DNA from: Chloroflexota bacterium
GTDB lineage: Bacteria; Chloroflexota; Chloroflexia; Chloroflexales; Herpetosiphonaceae
Direction: 5' to 3'
Length of the DNA: 64,000 nt
Assembly: GCA_020161265.1 (NCBI GenBank)
Contig: JAIUOC010000002.1
Coordinates: 310,001-374,000, forward strand
The position numbers were made by a program, and so were the translations under genes. Positions 25,495 to 34,373 of the stretch are shown piece after piece; position 1 is the stretch's first letter, and each line of letters starts with the position of its first letter. Under the pieces are notes generated by a model. That model worked only from the letters and a program-made list of their open reading frames with translations, was not told where the DNA came from and made no database searches.

Positions 25495-26420
25495 AATTCG
25501 CCCTCTGCTTGCTTCTGAAAAATTAACAAAAATTGATGGACCTGATTGGCGACAAAACTATAGGGATAGCCAAATGGATAGAGCATTGCACTTTGATCGT
25601 ACCAGATGCGATAGCCACGATAGCGGAGCTGCGATAATTGATACAACGCTGACACAATATCGGCATGGAGCATGTTATGATGCTCTGAGGTTGGTTGCAG
25701 ATCTTTGACAAACAACACCAAATGGCCGCCAACCCGTAATGGTTGCAAGGTTTGCGCCACAATCGTGGTCAATTCACGCAGAAAGGTTGGATAATCGACA
25801 TTGCCAAGATCGGCGGGATCATCGGTGAAGGGCGTGGCTGCGCCGTTGCCCTGTTTGCGACGCTGACCAGTCCGCGCTCGACTAAGCATTGAACTATAGG
25901 GCGGGTCGGTCAAAACTAAATCAAAGCGTTGTTGTTGAATAGTTGGGCTGTTGAGCACTTCGCGGGCATCGCCTTGCAAGACAGGCAAACGAGCCACATT
26001 CAGCGCATCAGCCGCCTGTCCATACAAATCGATATATTGCGGCGATAATTCGATGCCGATTGCTTGGCGTTGGGTTTGGGCACAAGCCAGCAGCGTGCCA
26101 CCAACCCCAGCAAATGGGTCGAGCACCCAACCGTTGGGCTTGGTAAAAAAACGAATAATTTCGCTGAGCAAGGCTGGTGGTTTAGGCGATGGATGAGCTT
26201 TGCGAATATGATGGGCTGCCGAAGCAGGGCCACGGGTTGGGTAGGCACTAGCTAAAATTGGGGCTGACCAAGCTGCCCATTCTTCGGTCGTCAAATCGTT
26301 GAGCGGCGTTGGTGGCGTGCCAGTTAGCGCAATCGAACGCGTTGCATAGAGCCACTCGCGCCCCGATAAATCGTTTAACTGGTTGCGACGGTGGGGCTGT
26401 TGCGCTTCTGAATCGCTCAT
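25491..26420 (-). CDS. solitary DNA N4/N6 methyltransferase
   Basis: A 309-aa SAM-dependent amino-methyltransferase. The SAM motif VLDPFAGVGGTLLA precedes the catalytic DPPYSS, an order shared with the gamma-like/DNA methylase (N6_N4_Mtase) group. DPPY points to adenine or cytosine amino methylation. ATG 26420 follows AGGAG. No restriction endonuclease or specificity gene is near, so it is an orphan that may regulate rather than restrict, or modify RNA. It overlaps the SDR gene downstream. Confidence 0.82.
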   Translation of the reverse strand: MSDSEAQQPHRRNQLNDLSGREWLYATRSIALTGTPPTPLNDLTTEEWAAWSAPILASAYPTRGPASAAHHIRKAHPSPKPPALLSEIIRFFTKPNGWVLDPFAGVGGTLLACAQTQRQAIGIELSPQYIDLYGQAADALNVARLPVLQGDAREVLNSPTIQQQRFDLVLTDPPYSSMLSRARTGQRRKQGNGAATPFTDDPADLGNVDYPTFLRELTTIVAQTLQPLRVGGHLVLFVKDLQPTSEHHNMLHADIVSALYQLSQLRYRGYRIWYDQSAMLYPFGYPYSFVANQVHQFLLIFQKQAEGEL

Positions 26421-26542
26421 AACGGCTCCTTCTTTCGCGGACACACGGGTTGAGCTATTGTAGCATTGAACCAGCAGACCTCAACATTGCCCAAACCAAA
26501 CTGCCATGAATTTAGAAAAATCATTCTTAAGGAGTACGATAG

Positions 26543-26845
26543 ATGAGCGACCAATCATCACGAGCAGCGTATGCTAATCAAGTACAAATTAGCGGCAGTC
26601 CTTACGATTTTACAATCGATTTTGCTTGTGTCGAAGATGTTCGCAATAATACTGCCAGTGTTCAGCCAGTCGCGCGAATTATGATGAGTCCGCAACATAC
26701 CAAAGTGTTGGCGTTGATGTTACTCAAACATGTGGCGGCCTATGAGCATGCCATTGGCGTAATCGAATTACCAACAGCTTTGCTCAACGATATGAAACTG
26801 GGTAACTTAGAACATTTCATCAGCCAAGTCAATCTCAACGAATAA
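26543..26845 (+). CDS. DUF3467 protein
   Basis: A 100-aa soluble protein matching DUF3467: DFTIDFACVEDVRNNTASVQPVARIMMSPQHTKVLALML. Such proteins occur widely and have no assigned role; the SPQHAK-like core is the family signature. AAGGAG precedes the ATG. A TPR membrane protein follows 25 bp later on the same strand. Confidence 0.85.
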   Translation: MSDQSSRAAYANQVQISGSPYDFTIDFACVEDVRNNTASVQPVARIMMSPQHTKVLALMLLKHVAAYEHAIGVIELPTALLNDMKLGNLEHFISQVNLNE

Positions 26846-26870
26846 TCGGCAGGGACAGAGGAGAAATAGC

Positions 26871-27371
26871 ATGTCAGTCCATTCGAAGTCGTTATCGCCA
26901 CTACCAACAACCCGCCAACGTTGGTATCAGCGCCTGCCTTTGGGCTGGGCGATCGTAATTGGTTTTTTAATTGTGGGTTTATGTTATCCAGTCATCTACT
27001 TTGGGCGCACTGCCGTTCCATTGATCTATATTGATCAAGGCGATCAGGCTATGCTCGATGGCAAATGGGATACCGCGCGTGAAGCCTACAACAAGGCGAT
27101 GGATTGGAGTGTCGATTATGAGGAGCCATTCGATCTGCGCTGGAGTTTAGCTTTACGCGCTGACGCGATCCAAGCAGCAGTTGATGATTTTGGCGCGGTG
27201 ATTGCGGCGCATCCTGGGCGGTATATGGCCTATTGCTATCGCGCCGAAGCCTATCTGGAGTTGGATCAACCAAATGCAGCGTTGGCCGATTATCAAGCCT
27301 GTCTAGCGCATGATCCTAGCCCAATTTGGCAAGCAACCGCGCGTAACATGATCGATTTTTTGCAAAAATAA
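26871..27371 (+). CDS. membrane-anchored TPR protein
   Basis: A 166-aa protein with a cytoplasmic N-terminus (about 25 residues), one transmembrane helix (about residues 26-45, LGWAIVIGFLIVGLCYPVIYFG), and two to three TPR units facing outward: DQGDQAMLDGKWDTAREAYNKAMD and AYCYRAEAYLELDQPNAALADYQACLA. TPRs mediate protein contacts. It has a GAGGAG site and stands in a run with DUF3467, CbiX and endonuclease V. Partner unknown. Confidence 0.8.
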   Translation: MSVHSKSLSPLPTTRQRWYQRLPLGWAIVIGFLIVGLCYPVIYFGRTAVPLIYIDQGDQAMLDGKWDTAREAYNKAMDWSVDYEEPFDLRWSLALRADAIQAAVDDFGAVIAAHPGRYMAYCYRAEAYLELDQPNAALADYQACLAHDPSPIWQATARNMIDFLQK

Positions 27372-27387
27372 CTAATGGAATTCGCTG

Positions 27388-28146
27388 ATGCAAGCACTAT
27401 TGATTATTGGTCATGGGAGTTTATTGGCGGCTTCGGGCGCAACCATGCTACGTTTGGCCGCGCGACTGCGTGAACGGGGTGTTGCCCAATTGGCGGGAGC
27501 AGGCTTTCTCAATTATAGCCAACCCGATCTGGCCCAAGCAACTGCTCGTTTGGTAGCGCAAGGCGCAACTGCAATTAGCGTCTTGCCCTATTTTTTGATC
27601 GATGGCTATTTTGTCCAAGTGAGTTTACGCCAACAAGTTGAGCAGATTGCCGCCAATTATCCTGATGTGGCTTTTGCTATGGCCCCAGCGTTTGGCGAAC
27701 ACCCCGCCTTGGCCCAACTTGTGCAAAAACGGGCTGATCAAGCATGGCCTGAATTAGATTATGCCCAGGCTGGCTTGTTGGTGATGGTGCATGGTAGCCC
27801 ACGCCCAGCCTCGAATGCACCGATTGTGGCAGTTGCTGAACGGGTACGCCAAGCAACACCTTGGGCGGCAGTACAGGTCTGTTTTATGGATTTGAACGAG
27901 CCAAGTATCGCAGATGCACTTGATAGGCTGGTTGCCCAAGGTTTGGAGCAAATTGTAGCCGTGCCCTATTTTATTCAATTTGGCAGCCATGTGCGCGAAG
28001 ATCTGCCCGAAATTATTCAGGCAGGCCGTGAACGCAATGCTCATGCCACAATTGTGTTAGCGCAGCATCTCGATTACGACGAATTATTGATCGATGTACT
28101 AACCGATCGGGCAGCTGAGCGCCGACCTATTATCAATCTTGGATGA
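27388..28146 (+). CDS. CbiX-family chelatase (sirohydrochlorin/cobalt)
   Basis: A 252-aa two-module CbiX protein. Each half carries the chelatase signature: LIIGHGSLLAASG at the N-terminus and LVMVHGSPRPASN in the middle, with VLPYFLIDGYFV and VPYFIQFGSHV after each. The His of HGS is the metal ligand. It inserts Co, Fe or Ni into sirohydrochlorin-type rings for cobalamin or siroheme. No other tetrapyrrole gene is in the window. It follows the TPR gene after 16 bp and precedes endonuclease V by 8 bp. Confidence 0.9.
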   Translation: MQALLIIGHGSLLAASGATMLRLAARLRERGVAQLAGAGFLNYSQPDLAQATARLVAQGATAISVLPYFLIDGYFVQVSLRQQVEQIAANYPDVAFAMAPAFGEHPALAQLVQKRADQAWPELDYAQAGLLVMVHGSPRPASNAPIVAVAERVRQATPWAAVQVCFMDLNEPSIADALDRLVAQGLEQIVAVPYFIQFGSHVREDLPEIIQAGRERNAHATIVLAQHLDYDELLIDVLTDRAAERRPIINLG

Positions 28147-28154
28147 GGCAATAG

Positions 28155-28856
28155 ATGAGTCGTTTTCCAAATAGCCAAGTGCATCGCTGGGATTTAACGC
28201 CTGAGCAAGCGATCGAGCTACAACTGCAACTACGCGATCAAGTGCGTTTAGTCGATGATTTTGCCCAGCCACTTCAAACGGTGGCTGGCGTTGATGCTGC
28301 CTTTGAAGATGATGGCGCAACGACGCGGGCGGCAATCGTGACCTTGGGTTTTCCAACGCTTCAACCAATCGAAAAAACCTTAGTTCGTCGCCCAACCACA
28401 TTTCCTTATATTCCTGGCTTATTATCGTTTCGCGAAATTCCGGCAGTGTTGGCGGCCTTGGAGCAATTACAGCAGTTGCCCGCTGTGTTGTTATGCGATG
28501 GGATGGGCGTTATGCACCCTCGTCGTTTTGGTATTGCTGCTCACTTGGGTGTTTTGACCAACTTACCAACGATTGGCGTTGGCAAAAGTTATTTATGCGG
28601 AACCCACGAACCAGTGCCCGATCAGCAAGGCGCGTGGGTTCCCGTCTATGATGCTGGTGAACAGATTGGGGCGGTTGTACGAACGCGAGTTGGCACAAAG
28701 CCACTCTACATCTCGCCTGGTCATCGCGTGAGCCATGCCACGGCTGTTGATTTAGTGTTGCGTTGTACAACCAAATATCGATTGCCCGAAACCACCCGCC
28801 ACGCCGACCAGCTTTCCAAAGATAAAGCCAACAATGGCGGCCTGCAATTGCCCTAA
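28155..28856 (+). CDS. nfi: endonuclease V (deoxyinosine 3' endonuclease)
   Basis: A 233-aa repair nuclease that nicks DNA near deoxyinosine left by adenine deamination. Family motifs: VAGVDAAF (first Asp), YIPGLLSFREIPAVL, LLCDGMGVMHPRRFGIAAHLGV (second Asp) and GVGKSYLCG. GHRVSHATAVDLVLRC is also typical. A GAGG site is followed by ATG. It ends a plus-strand run started by DUF3467. Confidence 0.95.
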   Translation: MSRFPNSQVHRWDLTPEQAIELQLQLRDQVRLVDDFAQPLQTVAGVDAAFEDDGATTRAAIVTLGFPTLQPIEKTLVRRPTTFPYIPGLLSFREIPAVLAALEQLQQLPAVLLCDGMGVMHPRRFGIAAHLGVLTNLPTIGVGKSYLCGTHEPVPDQQGAWVPVYDAGEQIGAVVRTRVGTKPLYISPGHRVSHATAVDLVLRCTTKYRLPETTRHADQLSKDKANNGGLQLP

Positions 28857-28874
28857 CGATGTAAACATGAGTCA

Positions 28875-29003
28875 AATGGCTATAGGCGTTAGGCTATCGG
28901 AACAGAGATTGCGAATCTTCAATAGCCAATAGCCTTCAGCCCATCGCCATCCTTAGCTCTGCGCCTCTGCGTTAAAATCTTCATCCCTCATCTCATCCTT
29001 TTT
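28875..29003. repeat. composite intergenic palindromic element
   Basis: GGCTATAGGCGTTAGGCTAT (28878-28897) is mirrored by AATAGCCAATAGCC (28921-28934), then come reversed CTCTGCGCCTCTGCGTT (28957-28973) and CTTCATCCCTCATCTCATCC (28979-28998). The modules match those near 4.0, 12.1 and 61.6 kb. Confidence 0.75.
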
Positions 29004-29009
29004 GGAGAT

Positions 29010-30080
29010 CTAGGCTAAATCTACGCCATGGCCTGCGACATCGGCTAATTGCAGGGTTCCGCCAGTTTGGGCAAAGCCACCAACAAACGGGTGTTCAGCA
29101 ATAAATAATGGCGTATCAAGATCGATAAAATCGAAGCCGCCATTACCAGCCGCCAGATTGGCCGAAAAGCTCATGGCCAAAATACTTTCAACCATGCCGC
29201 CAATCATCAAGCCCAAGCCAGCTGCTTGGGCAATTGCAATCATCTTCAAGCCTTCAGCTACACCAGCCTTCATCAATTTAATGTTAATCACCGAGGCTGT
29301 ACCTTCGCGGGCAATCCGTAGCACATCGTAAGCCGAACGTGCCGATTCATCGGCGGCCACCGCAAAGCCTGATTGAGCAGTAACTTGGGCCATGCCTGCC
29401 CAATCCTCACGTGGCAACGGTTGCTCAAACAACACCATCGGAATTGACTCGGCCTTGCAGGCGGCGCAAAAAGCTAGTGCCCGCTCAACATCATAGCCAC
29501 AATTGCCATCAACAATTAATGGTGCGGTGGGCGCTGCTTGATGAATTGCCCGCAGCCGCGCCAAATCATAGGCCACATCAACCCCAGCCGTTTTAACTTT
29601 GATCGATTTGATGCCACGGGCAAGAATCGCCTTGGCTGAGGCCGCCGCATGCACCTCATCACCTGCGGTAATCGTCATGTCAGTTTCAAGTTGCTTGCTC
29701 ACGCCGCCAAAAAATACGTGTAATGGCATGTGATAGTGGCGAGTTAGCGCATCGAGTATGGCCATTTCAAGGCCACAACGAGCGGCGGCAGCCTCATGTT
29801 CAGCATGATCAAGTGTGGCCGCTAGTTTGCGCCATGCACGCACATCGGCTCCCAGCAAATGGCGTTGCAAGCGCTCAATCGCGGCGATTGTGCCAGCCTG
29901 GGTTTCGCCGCTAACCGCTGGAAAAGGAGCCGCCTCGCCTAAACCAAGCGTGCCATCAGCCAACTGAACTTTGACTAAAACATTGGCGGCGACCGCTTGC
30001 GCCCCACTGGCAATTGCAAACGGCTCGGTCAAAGGCAAATTAATCGCTTCGGCACTGATGGCTTGAATCGTCGTCGGCAT
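29010..30080 (-). CDS. dipeptide epimerase (enolase superfamily)
   Basis: A 356-aa enzyme of the muconate-lactonizing subgroup. Catalytic layout: KIKVKTAG-type K-x-K at SIKVKTAG, the three metal ligands in VDGNCGY (Asp), LFEQPL (Glu) and AADESA (Asp), and the second Lys in NIKLMKAG. This K-x-K plus Lys pattern fits L-Ala-D/L-Glu-type dipeptide epimerases, which recycle murein peptides or act on other dipeptides; the exact dipeptide is not readable. AGGAG precedes ATG. Single gene. Confidence 0.88.
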   Translation of the reverse strand: MPTTIQAISAEAINLPLTEPFAIASGAQAVAANVLVKVQLADGTLGLGEAAPFPAVSGETQAGTIAAIERLQRHLLGADVRAWRKLAATLDHAEHEAAAARCGLEMAILDALTRHYHMPLHVFFGGVSKQLETDMTITAGDEVHAAASAKAILARGIKSIKVKTAGVDVAYDLARLRAIHQAAPTAPLIVDGNCGYDVERALAFCAACKAESIPMVLFEQPLPREDWAGMAQVTAQSGFAVAADESARSAYDVLRIAREGTASVINIKLMKAGVAEGLKMIAIAQAAGLGLMIGGMVESILAMSFSANLAAGNGGFDFIDLDTPLFIAEHPFVGGFAQTGGTLQLADVAGHGVDLA

Positions 30081-30118
30081 AGCAAAGCTCCTATCCTACA
30101 AAGCTGTTGATGCTTGTA

Positions 30119-31555
30119 TTATAGCGGCGTTAGCTGGGCGACCCATGCTTGAACTTCGTTGGTGCGGCGATGGCCGATTGCCTGCAATATTGCTAAACTA
30201 GCCTGACCGAATTCTAAGGCTTGCTCAGGCTGCGCTTGGGCCAAATAGGTGCGAGCCAAGCCATAGCCCATCAAGCCTTGCCACTCTTTGAGGCCAATCG
30301 CATTGGCTTGCTCGTAGCCTTGCTGAAACTTTTCCAAAGCTAAGCCATAATCAGCTTGCACCAGCCCAAGCTCAGCAAAATTATGCAAATAAAGACAAAT
30401 AATTAAGGGAATATTCAGGCTGGTTGCAATCGAATAGCCAGCGTTAGCCACATCCAAGGCCTCAGCATACTTAGCTTGCCGCCGAAGCGTTTCGCTCAAA
30501 TGACCTTGCGAGAACGCGATAATTAATTGATTGCCAACCTGACGGGCTAGCGCTAAACTCTGATTAAGCTGCTGAGACGCTTGCTCATATGCACCTTTAT
30601 GGTTGCTGATGCTACCCAAATAGACCAATAAAAAGCTCATCCGCTCTTGTTGGCCTTGGCTACGAGCAATTTCAAAAGCTTCGTTGAGGTAGGCCTCAGC
30701 TTGATCATCAAGCCCTTGGCGCATACAAATCACGCCTAAATTATTCAACAACTCGCTCATCCGCTCAGGAATATTCAACTGGCGGCAGATCGTCAATCCT
30801 TCGGAAAAATAAGCTTTAGCTGCTGAATAATTGCCACGATTGGTTTCAACTGTTCCCAATAAAGCCAAGGCCTTACCTATCACATCAATATAATTTGTTA
30901 ATCGAGCTGCGGCTAGGGCCACTTGCAAGTCGGCAAGCGCAGCATCGTAAGCTCCACGATTGGAATAAGCAGCCCCACGTTTGACCAAAATATCGGCAAT
31001 TAGTTCGTTATCCTGATGCGCTTGGGCTATTTCTAAGGCCTGTTCTAAATAGGCATAGGCTTGATCATAAAAGCCTTGGTTAATCGCACTTGCTCCTAAA
31101 TCATTTAATAGACTAGCTTCGATTAAGCGTGATTGGGCTTGGCGTGCCCGTTGTAAGCCTTGCTCAAAATAATTCATTGCTACCGCATACGATTTAGAAA
31201 ATGTTGCTAAACGGCCAGCGTACAACAATACTGAAGCAGCACTTTGATGATCATTACTGGTTTGGGTGGCTTCAACTGCCCAATTAGATAAATTATGCCG
31301 ACGCTCAATATCGCTACTATATTCAATAAAATAGCTAAATGCCGCAGCACTGGCTAAAAATTGTGAATGATTTTCGTTATAGGCGGTTGCCAAAGCATTA
31401 TAAATATTATCAGCATCCAGCTCAAAAGCAGCGAGATCACGCGGGTTTTCAAGCACAAAATTAAGCCAATAATTCAAAAATCGCTGATGACATTGTTGAT
31501 AATACAATTGCCAATCAAGATTAGGCTGTTGGATGGTTGGTTCAAGAATGCTCAT
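30119..31555 (-). CDS. multi-TPR protein coupled to the STAND ATPase
   Basis: A 478-aa protein made almost wholly of TPR units, about ten, e.g. ASLLNDLGASAINQGFYDQAYAYLEQALEIAQ, LGTVETNRGNYSAAKAYFSEGL and LNNLGVICMRQGLDDQAEAYLNEAFEIA. No catalytic domain, signal or membrane segment is visible. The ATG at 31555 is one base after the TGA of the STAND gene (TGATATG), so the two are coupled. In AfsR/MalT-type regulators such TPR arrays form the C-terminal sensor of the same chain; here it is a separate protein. Confidence 0.85.
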   Translation of the reverse strand: MSILEPTIQQPNLDWQLYYQQCHQRFLNYWLNFVLENPRDLAAFELDADNIYNALATAYNENHSQFLASAAAFSYFIEYSSDIERRHNLSNWAVEATQTSNDHQSAASVLLYAGRLATFSKSYAVAMNYFEQGLQRARQAQSRLIEASLLNDLGASAINQGFYDQAYAYLEQALEIAQAHQDNELIADILVKRGAAYSNRGAYDAALADLQVALAAARLTNYIDVIGKALALLGTVETNRGNYSAAKAYFSEGLTICRQLNIPERMSELLNNLGVICMRQGLDDQAEAYLNEAFEIARSQGQQERMSFLLVYLGSISNHKGAYEQASQQLNQSLALARQVGNQLIIAFSQGHLSETLRRQAKYAEALDVANAGYSIATSLNIPLIICLYLHNFAELGLVQADYGLALEKFQQGYEQANAIGLKEWQGLMGYGLARTYLAQAQPEQALEFGQASLAILQAIGHRRTNEVQAWVAQLTPL

Positions 31556-31556
31556 A

Positions 31557-32900
31557 TCACAACACCTGAGCAATTTCAGAAAGCACAAAATGCTGAGTTA
31601 ATGGGTGCAAATAGTAGCGTAATTGACCAAAACGCTCGCCTTCATTCAATTCTAATAGCGATAATTTCCACAGCATATCAATACTATGGGCTAATTCAGC
31701 CGCAGGTAGGGCGCTAATTTGCTGCATCGCTCGCCAATCGCAGCCATTCGATGGAACAAACCGTGCTAGTGAAACTAATAATTGCTTGGCACTTAGCTCC
31801 AGTAGCGTCCATGAACGTTGAAACAGAAACATATAAAACCGCACATAGGCATCTTCATCGCCAGGGTTGAGTTGAGTCACACTTTGAACATGCTGCAACA
31901 CCAAATCCAATGGCAACGAAGCCAATTGACTGACAACCAATTTCATGGCCAAGGGCGAACCACCAGTTGCCTTGATAATTGGCTGAAGATCGTCGAGACT
32001 GGCCTGTTGCAGCCATTGCACGCCTTTTTCGCTCGCATCTTGGCGAATAAACAGCGCTGCTTGTTCAGCTTCCAAGCCAATCAAGTGCACGCTAAATACT
32101 TCGCCCTTGAAGCGCTGGCGGCTGGTCAAGATAACTTTGCTTGGCTGCAACAGCGGGCGCAATTTTTCTAATAACACTTGCTGTGGTTCGCCTGAAGTTT
32201 CCAAATTATCGAGCACTAACAGGATGGGCTGATGTTTAAGCACCTGTTGCAGCCGTTGAAATTTTTCTTCAACGCTCAACTGAGCTACATCAGCCAAGGC
32301 CAATTGCCGCGCCAAATTGGTGATCACGCTATCAAAGGTGAGGGGCTGATTGGGTAAAATGCCGCCGCCCTGCTGAGGCTCAGCGCTAATCCAAATTGGG
32401 CGATATTCAGGCTGTTGCACCACAAAACGCTGCATTAAATCCATCGCCAGCGCCGTCTTACCAATACCGCCCATGCCATCAATTGCAATTACCCAATAGC
32501 CTTCACGATCACTGAGGTGTTGCAACACTTGGCGCACAAGGCTATCACGGCCAACCAATTGGCGATAGCGTTTGGGCAAATTTGGATCAAGCGCTTTGCT
32601 CGCTGCCACTGGTTGGGTTAGCGTTTGAGCTGGTGGATAACCACCAGCCGTCAAAAAAGCCTCGATCCAGCGTTGATCGTGCAAGCCACGTTGTTGCAGC
32701 GTGCGGGTCAGTTGCTCCAAATCGGCTAATTTGGTAGGGAGATTACCACGCCGCCAATAATCGATCACGCTGCCGCCATTGCGCCCCATGGCATAGCCCA
32801 ATTCATCTTGGATCACTTGGAGCGGTTTGGATTCACGCAGGCGAATCTGATAGAGCGCCTCGGTTAATAATTGGGCAAATTTTTCCCCTGAAGCAGGCAT
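31557..32900 (-). CDS. NB-ARC/STAND ATPase with N-terminal HTH-like region
   Basis: A 447-aa signalling ATPase. Residues 1-90 are helical (IRLRESKPLQVIQDELGYAMG...VIDYWRRGNLP) and resemble an Xre-like HTH. Walker A GMGGIGKT is at about 142-149, Walker B ILLVLDNLE at about 226-234, and the sensor Arg is in VILTSRQR. GGSPLAMKL is the GxP motif of NB-ARC domains, followed by a winged-helix region. It ends before any repeat domain; the repeats are in the next gene. Start 32900 follows GGGAG. Such ATPases oligomerise on sensing a ligand. Confidence 0.85.
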   Translation of the reverse strand: MPASGEKFAQLLTEALYQIRLRESKPLQVIQDELGYAMGRNGGSVIDYWRRGNLPTKLADLEQLTRTLQQRGLHDQRWIEAFLTAGGYPPAQTLTQPVAASKALDPNLPKRYRQLVGRDSLVRQVLQHLSDREGYWVIAIDGMGGIGKTALAMDLMQRFVVQQPEYRPIWISAEPQQGGGILPNQPLTFDSVITNLARQLALADVAQLSVEEKFQRLQQVLKHQPILLVLDNLETSGEPQQVLLEKLRPLLQPSKVILTSRQRFKGEVFSVHLIGLEAEQAALFIRQDASEKGVQWLQQASLDDLQPIIKATGGSPLAMKLVVSQLASLPLDLVLQHVQSVTQLNPGDEDAYVRFYMFLFQRSWTLLELSAKQLLVSLARFVPSNGCDWRAMQQISALPAAELAHSIDMLWKLSLLELNEGERFGQLRYYLHPLTQHFVLSEIAQVL

Positions 32901-33110
32901 AGCAAACTCCCAACAAGCAAGATTGACAACTGGTAGTAGCAGCAACTATAGCATAGCTGGCTAGCTGGCTAGTATGACTTTTTGCACACTGCTCGGATCA
33001 TTCTTGGAGCAAATTCGGAGCACAAAACTAACTCCTCGGAGTCGGCTTGCATTATGCTTTGGCTACAGTAGAAGCACGGCGAAGGGCTGTGTGAGTAGTA
33101 AAAGGATGCA

Positions 33111-33542
33111 ATGATGTCACGAATTTTCGTTGTTGGCTTGTTGGTATTGATGAGTTTGTTTAGCTCGATGGTTGTGCCGTTGGCCGCCGCCAAACCACAG
33201 GCTGCTCCAGCATTTTGTGAGTGTACCCAATATGTCTATGCCAAAAAAGGCTTAAGTGGTAGTTATGGGCATGCGCATACGTGGGATGATAGCAATGGCG
33301 TGCTCCCACGCAACGGCTATCGGCAATATTCAATCCCGCAAGTTGGTGATGTAGTGGTTTTCTCACAAGCAGCTATGGGCAATCAATATGGTCATGTTGC
33401 GATTATTACGGCGGTCGCGCCAAACTATGGACCAATCAATGTGCGTGGAGCTAACCAAGGTGGTAGCGAAACAGAAGGCAATTGCAATAATGTTAATACT
33501 CGTAGCTACAGCCGCAACGGGGCAACCTTCTGGCGTAAATAA
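33111..33542 (+). CDS. secreted CHAP-domain protein
   Basis: A 143-aa exported protein. A signal peptide (about residues 1-27, ending PLAAA) is followed by one CHAP domain: catalytic Cys in CECTQYVYAKKG, His in YGHVAIITAV and an acid-side residue near the C-terminus. CHAP domains are papain-like amidases or endopeptidases cutting peptidoglycan peptides. It is a minimal version without wall-binding repeats. AAAGGA lies 5 nt before the ATG. It is divergent from the STAND operon and ends at a strong hairpin. Confidence 0.88.
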   Translation: MMSRIFVVGLLVLMSLFSSMVVPLAAAKPQAAPAFCECTQYVYAKKGLSGSYGHAHTWDDSNGVLPRNGYRQYSIPQVGDVVVFSQAAMGNQYGHVAIITAVAPNYGPINVRGANQGGSETEGNCNNVNTRSYSRNGATFWRK

Positions 33543-33564
33543 TTAAAAAGCTAGCTAAAACACC

Positions 33565-33595
33565 AAACGCTGGTTGAATAATTCAACCAGCGTTT
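33565..33595. terminator. 15-bp perfect hairpin, bidirectional terminator
   Basis: Arms AAACGCTGGTTGAAT (33565-33579) and ATTCAACCAGCGTTT (33581-33595) with one base between. It separates the convergent CHAP gene and tRNA-Cys. Confidence 0.75.
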
Positions 33596-33602
33596 AAACG
33601 TT

Positions 33603-33677
33603 TGGAGGCGACAATGGGATTCGAACCCATGGATCGCGGTTTTGCAGACCACTGCCTTACCACTTGGCTATGTCGCC
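33603..33677 (-). tRNA. tRNA-Cys (anticodon GCA), CCA encoded
   Basis: On the minus strand the 5' arm GGCGACA pairs with TGTCGCC at the 3' end. The anticodon loop CTGCAAA shows GCA, the T-loop is GGTTCGAATCCC, the discriminator is U (normal for Cys), and CCA follows in the DNA at 33603-33605. All arms fold. The gene is unpaired with other tRNAs. Confidence 0.95.
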
Positions 33678-33743
33678 AACAGGCGGGATTATACCATAGC
33701 ATCGATTTCACTGCAAGAATAAGCAGCATGCGCATTCGGGAAT

Positions 33744-33771
33744 ATGTTCTATGTTCTATGTTCTATGTTCT
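33744..33771. repeat. four tandem copies of the heptamer ATGTTCT
   Basis: Exact 7-bp units at 33744, 33751, 33758 and 33765. The array overlaps the 3' end of the GNAT gene, whose last codons and TAG stop are read from it. Confidence 0.9.
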
Positions 33772-34294
33772 GCTTTGCCATCAGCAACTCATCGTGATAA
33801 ACGCCTTCGTAATAAATCGCCATTGGCTCAACCCCATACACTCGATACCCGCAGCGAGTATACAGCTGAATGGCGCTGGTATTGGCCACATTCACGGCTA
33901 AGCGAATAATCTGCACCGATTGTTGCCAAGCCCAGGCTTCGGCCATGCCCAAAAGCTGACGACTCAGGCCATAGCCGCGCCAAGTAGGGTCAGTATAGAC
34001 CCCTCCCAGATCGGCTTGGTGGCTCGATTTTGGGTCGGTATAGCGCCGAATCATCACCATTGCCACAAACTGCGATTCAGCTACCGCCACCAAGATTTGC
34101 TGTGTGCTGGGATCTAAATTGGCCATACGTTCTTGCCAATAGCGATCAGGCTCAGCGGCATTTTGGGCGTAATCCGAGCCAAAAAAGCTGGGGTGTTGCT
34201 GAAGCGCCATTAAGCGCAAACGCCGATACGCTTGCCATTCATCAGCTTGGGCTGCTCGCAGAGTAAGATCGCCACGTTTAGTTGATAGTTGCAT
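33749..34294 (-). CDS. GNAT-family N-acetyltransferase
   Basis: A 181-aa acetyltransferase. The acetyl-CoA loop is YTDPTWRGYGLSRQLLGMAEAWA (R-x-x-G-x-G/S-type), and ANTSAIQLYTRCGYRVYGVEP is the RimI-like C-terminal signature. The substrate amine is unknown. A GGAG site precedes ATG. The last residues (NIEHRT) and the stop codon come from the heptamer array, so the original C-terminus may have been replaced (inference). Confidence 0.88.
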   Translation of the reverse strand: MQLSTKRGDLTLRAAQADEWQAYRRLRLMALQQHPSFFGSDYAQNAAEPDRYWQERMANLDPSTQQILVAVAESQFVAMVMIRRYTDPKSSHQADLGGVYTDPTWRGYGLSRQLLGMAEAWAWQQSVQIIRLAVNVANTSAIQLYTRCGYRVYGVEPMAIYYEGVYHDELLMAKQNIEHRT

Positions 34295-34373
34295 TACGAT
34301 TGCTCCACACTAGCGAGGAAACCGCACCATGGTACAATAAGCGCGGATTCTTTCTCTACAACTTGAGGTGGAT

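Noticed and set aside
30119-32900. A proven antiphage (Avs-like) system
   Set aside because: The STAND fold is compatible, but no effector domain or defence neighbourhood is visible; a regulatory role is equally likely.
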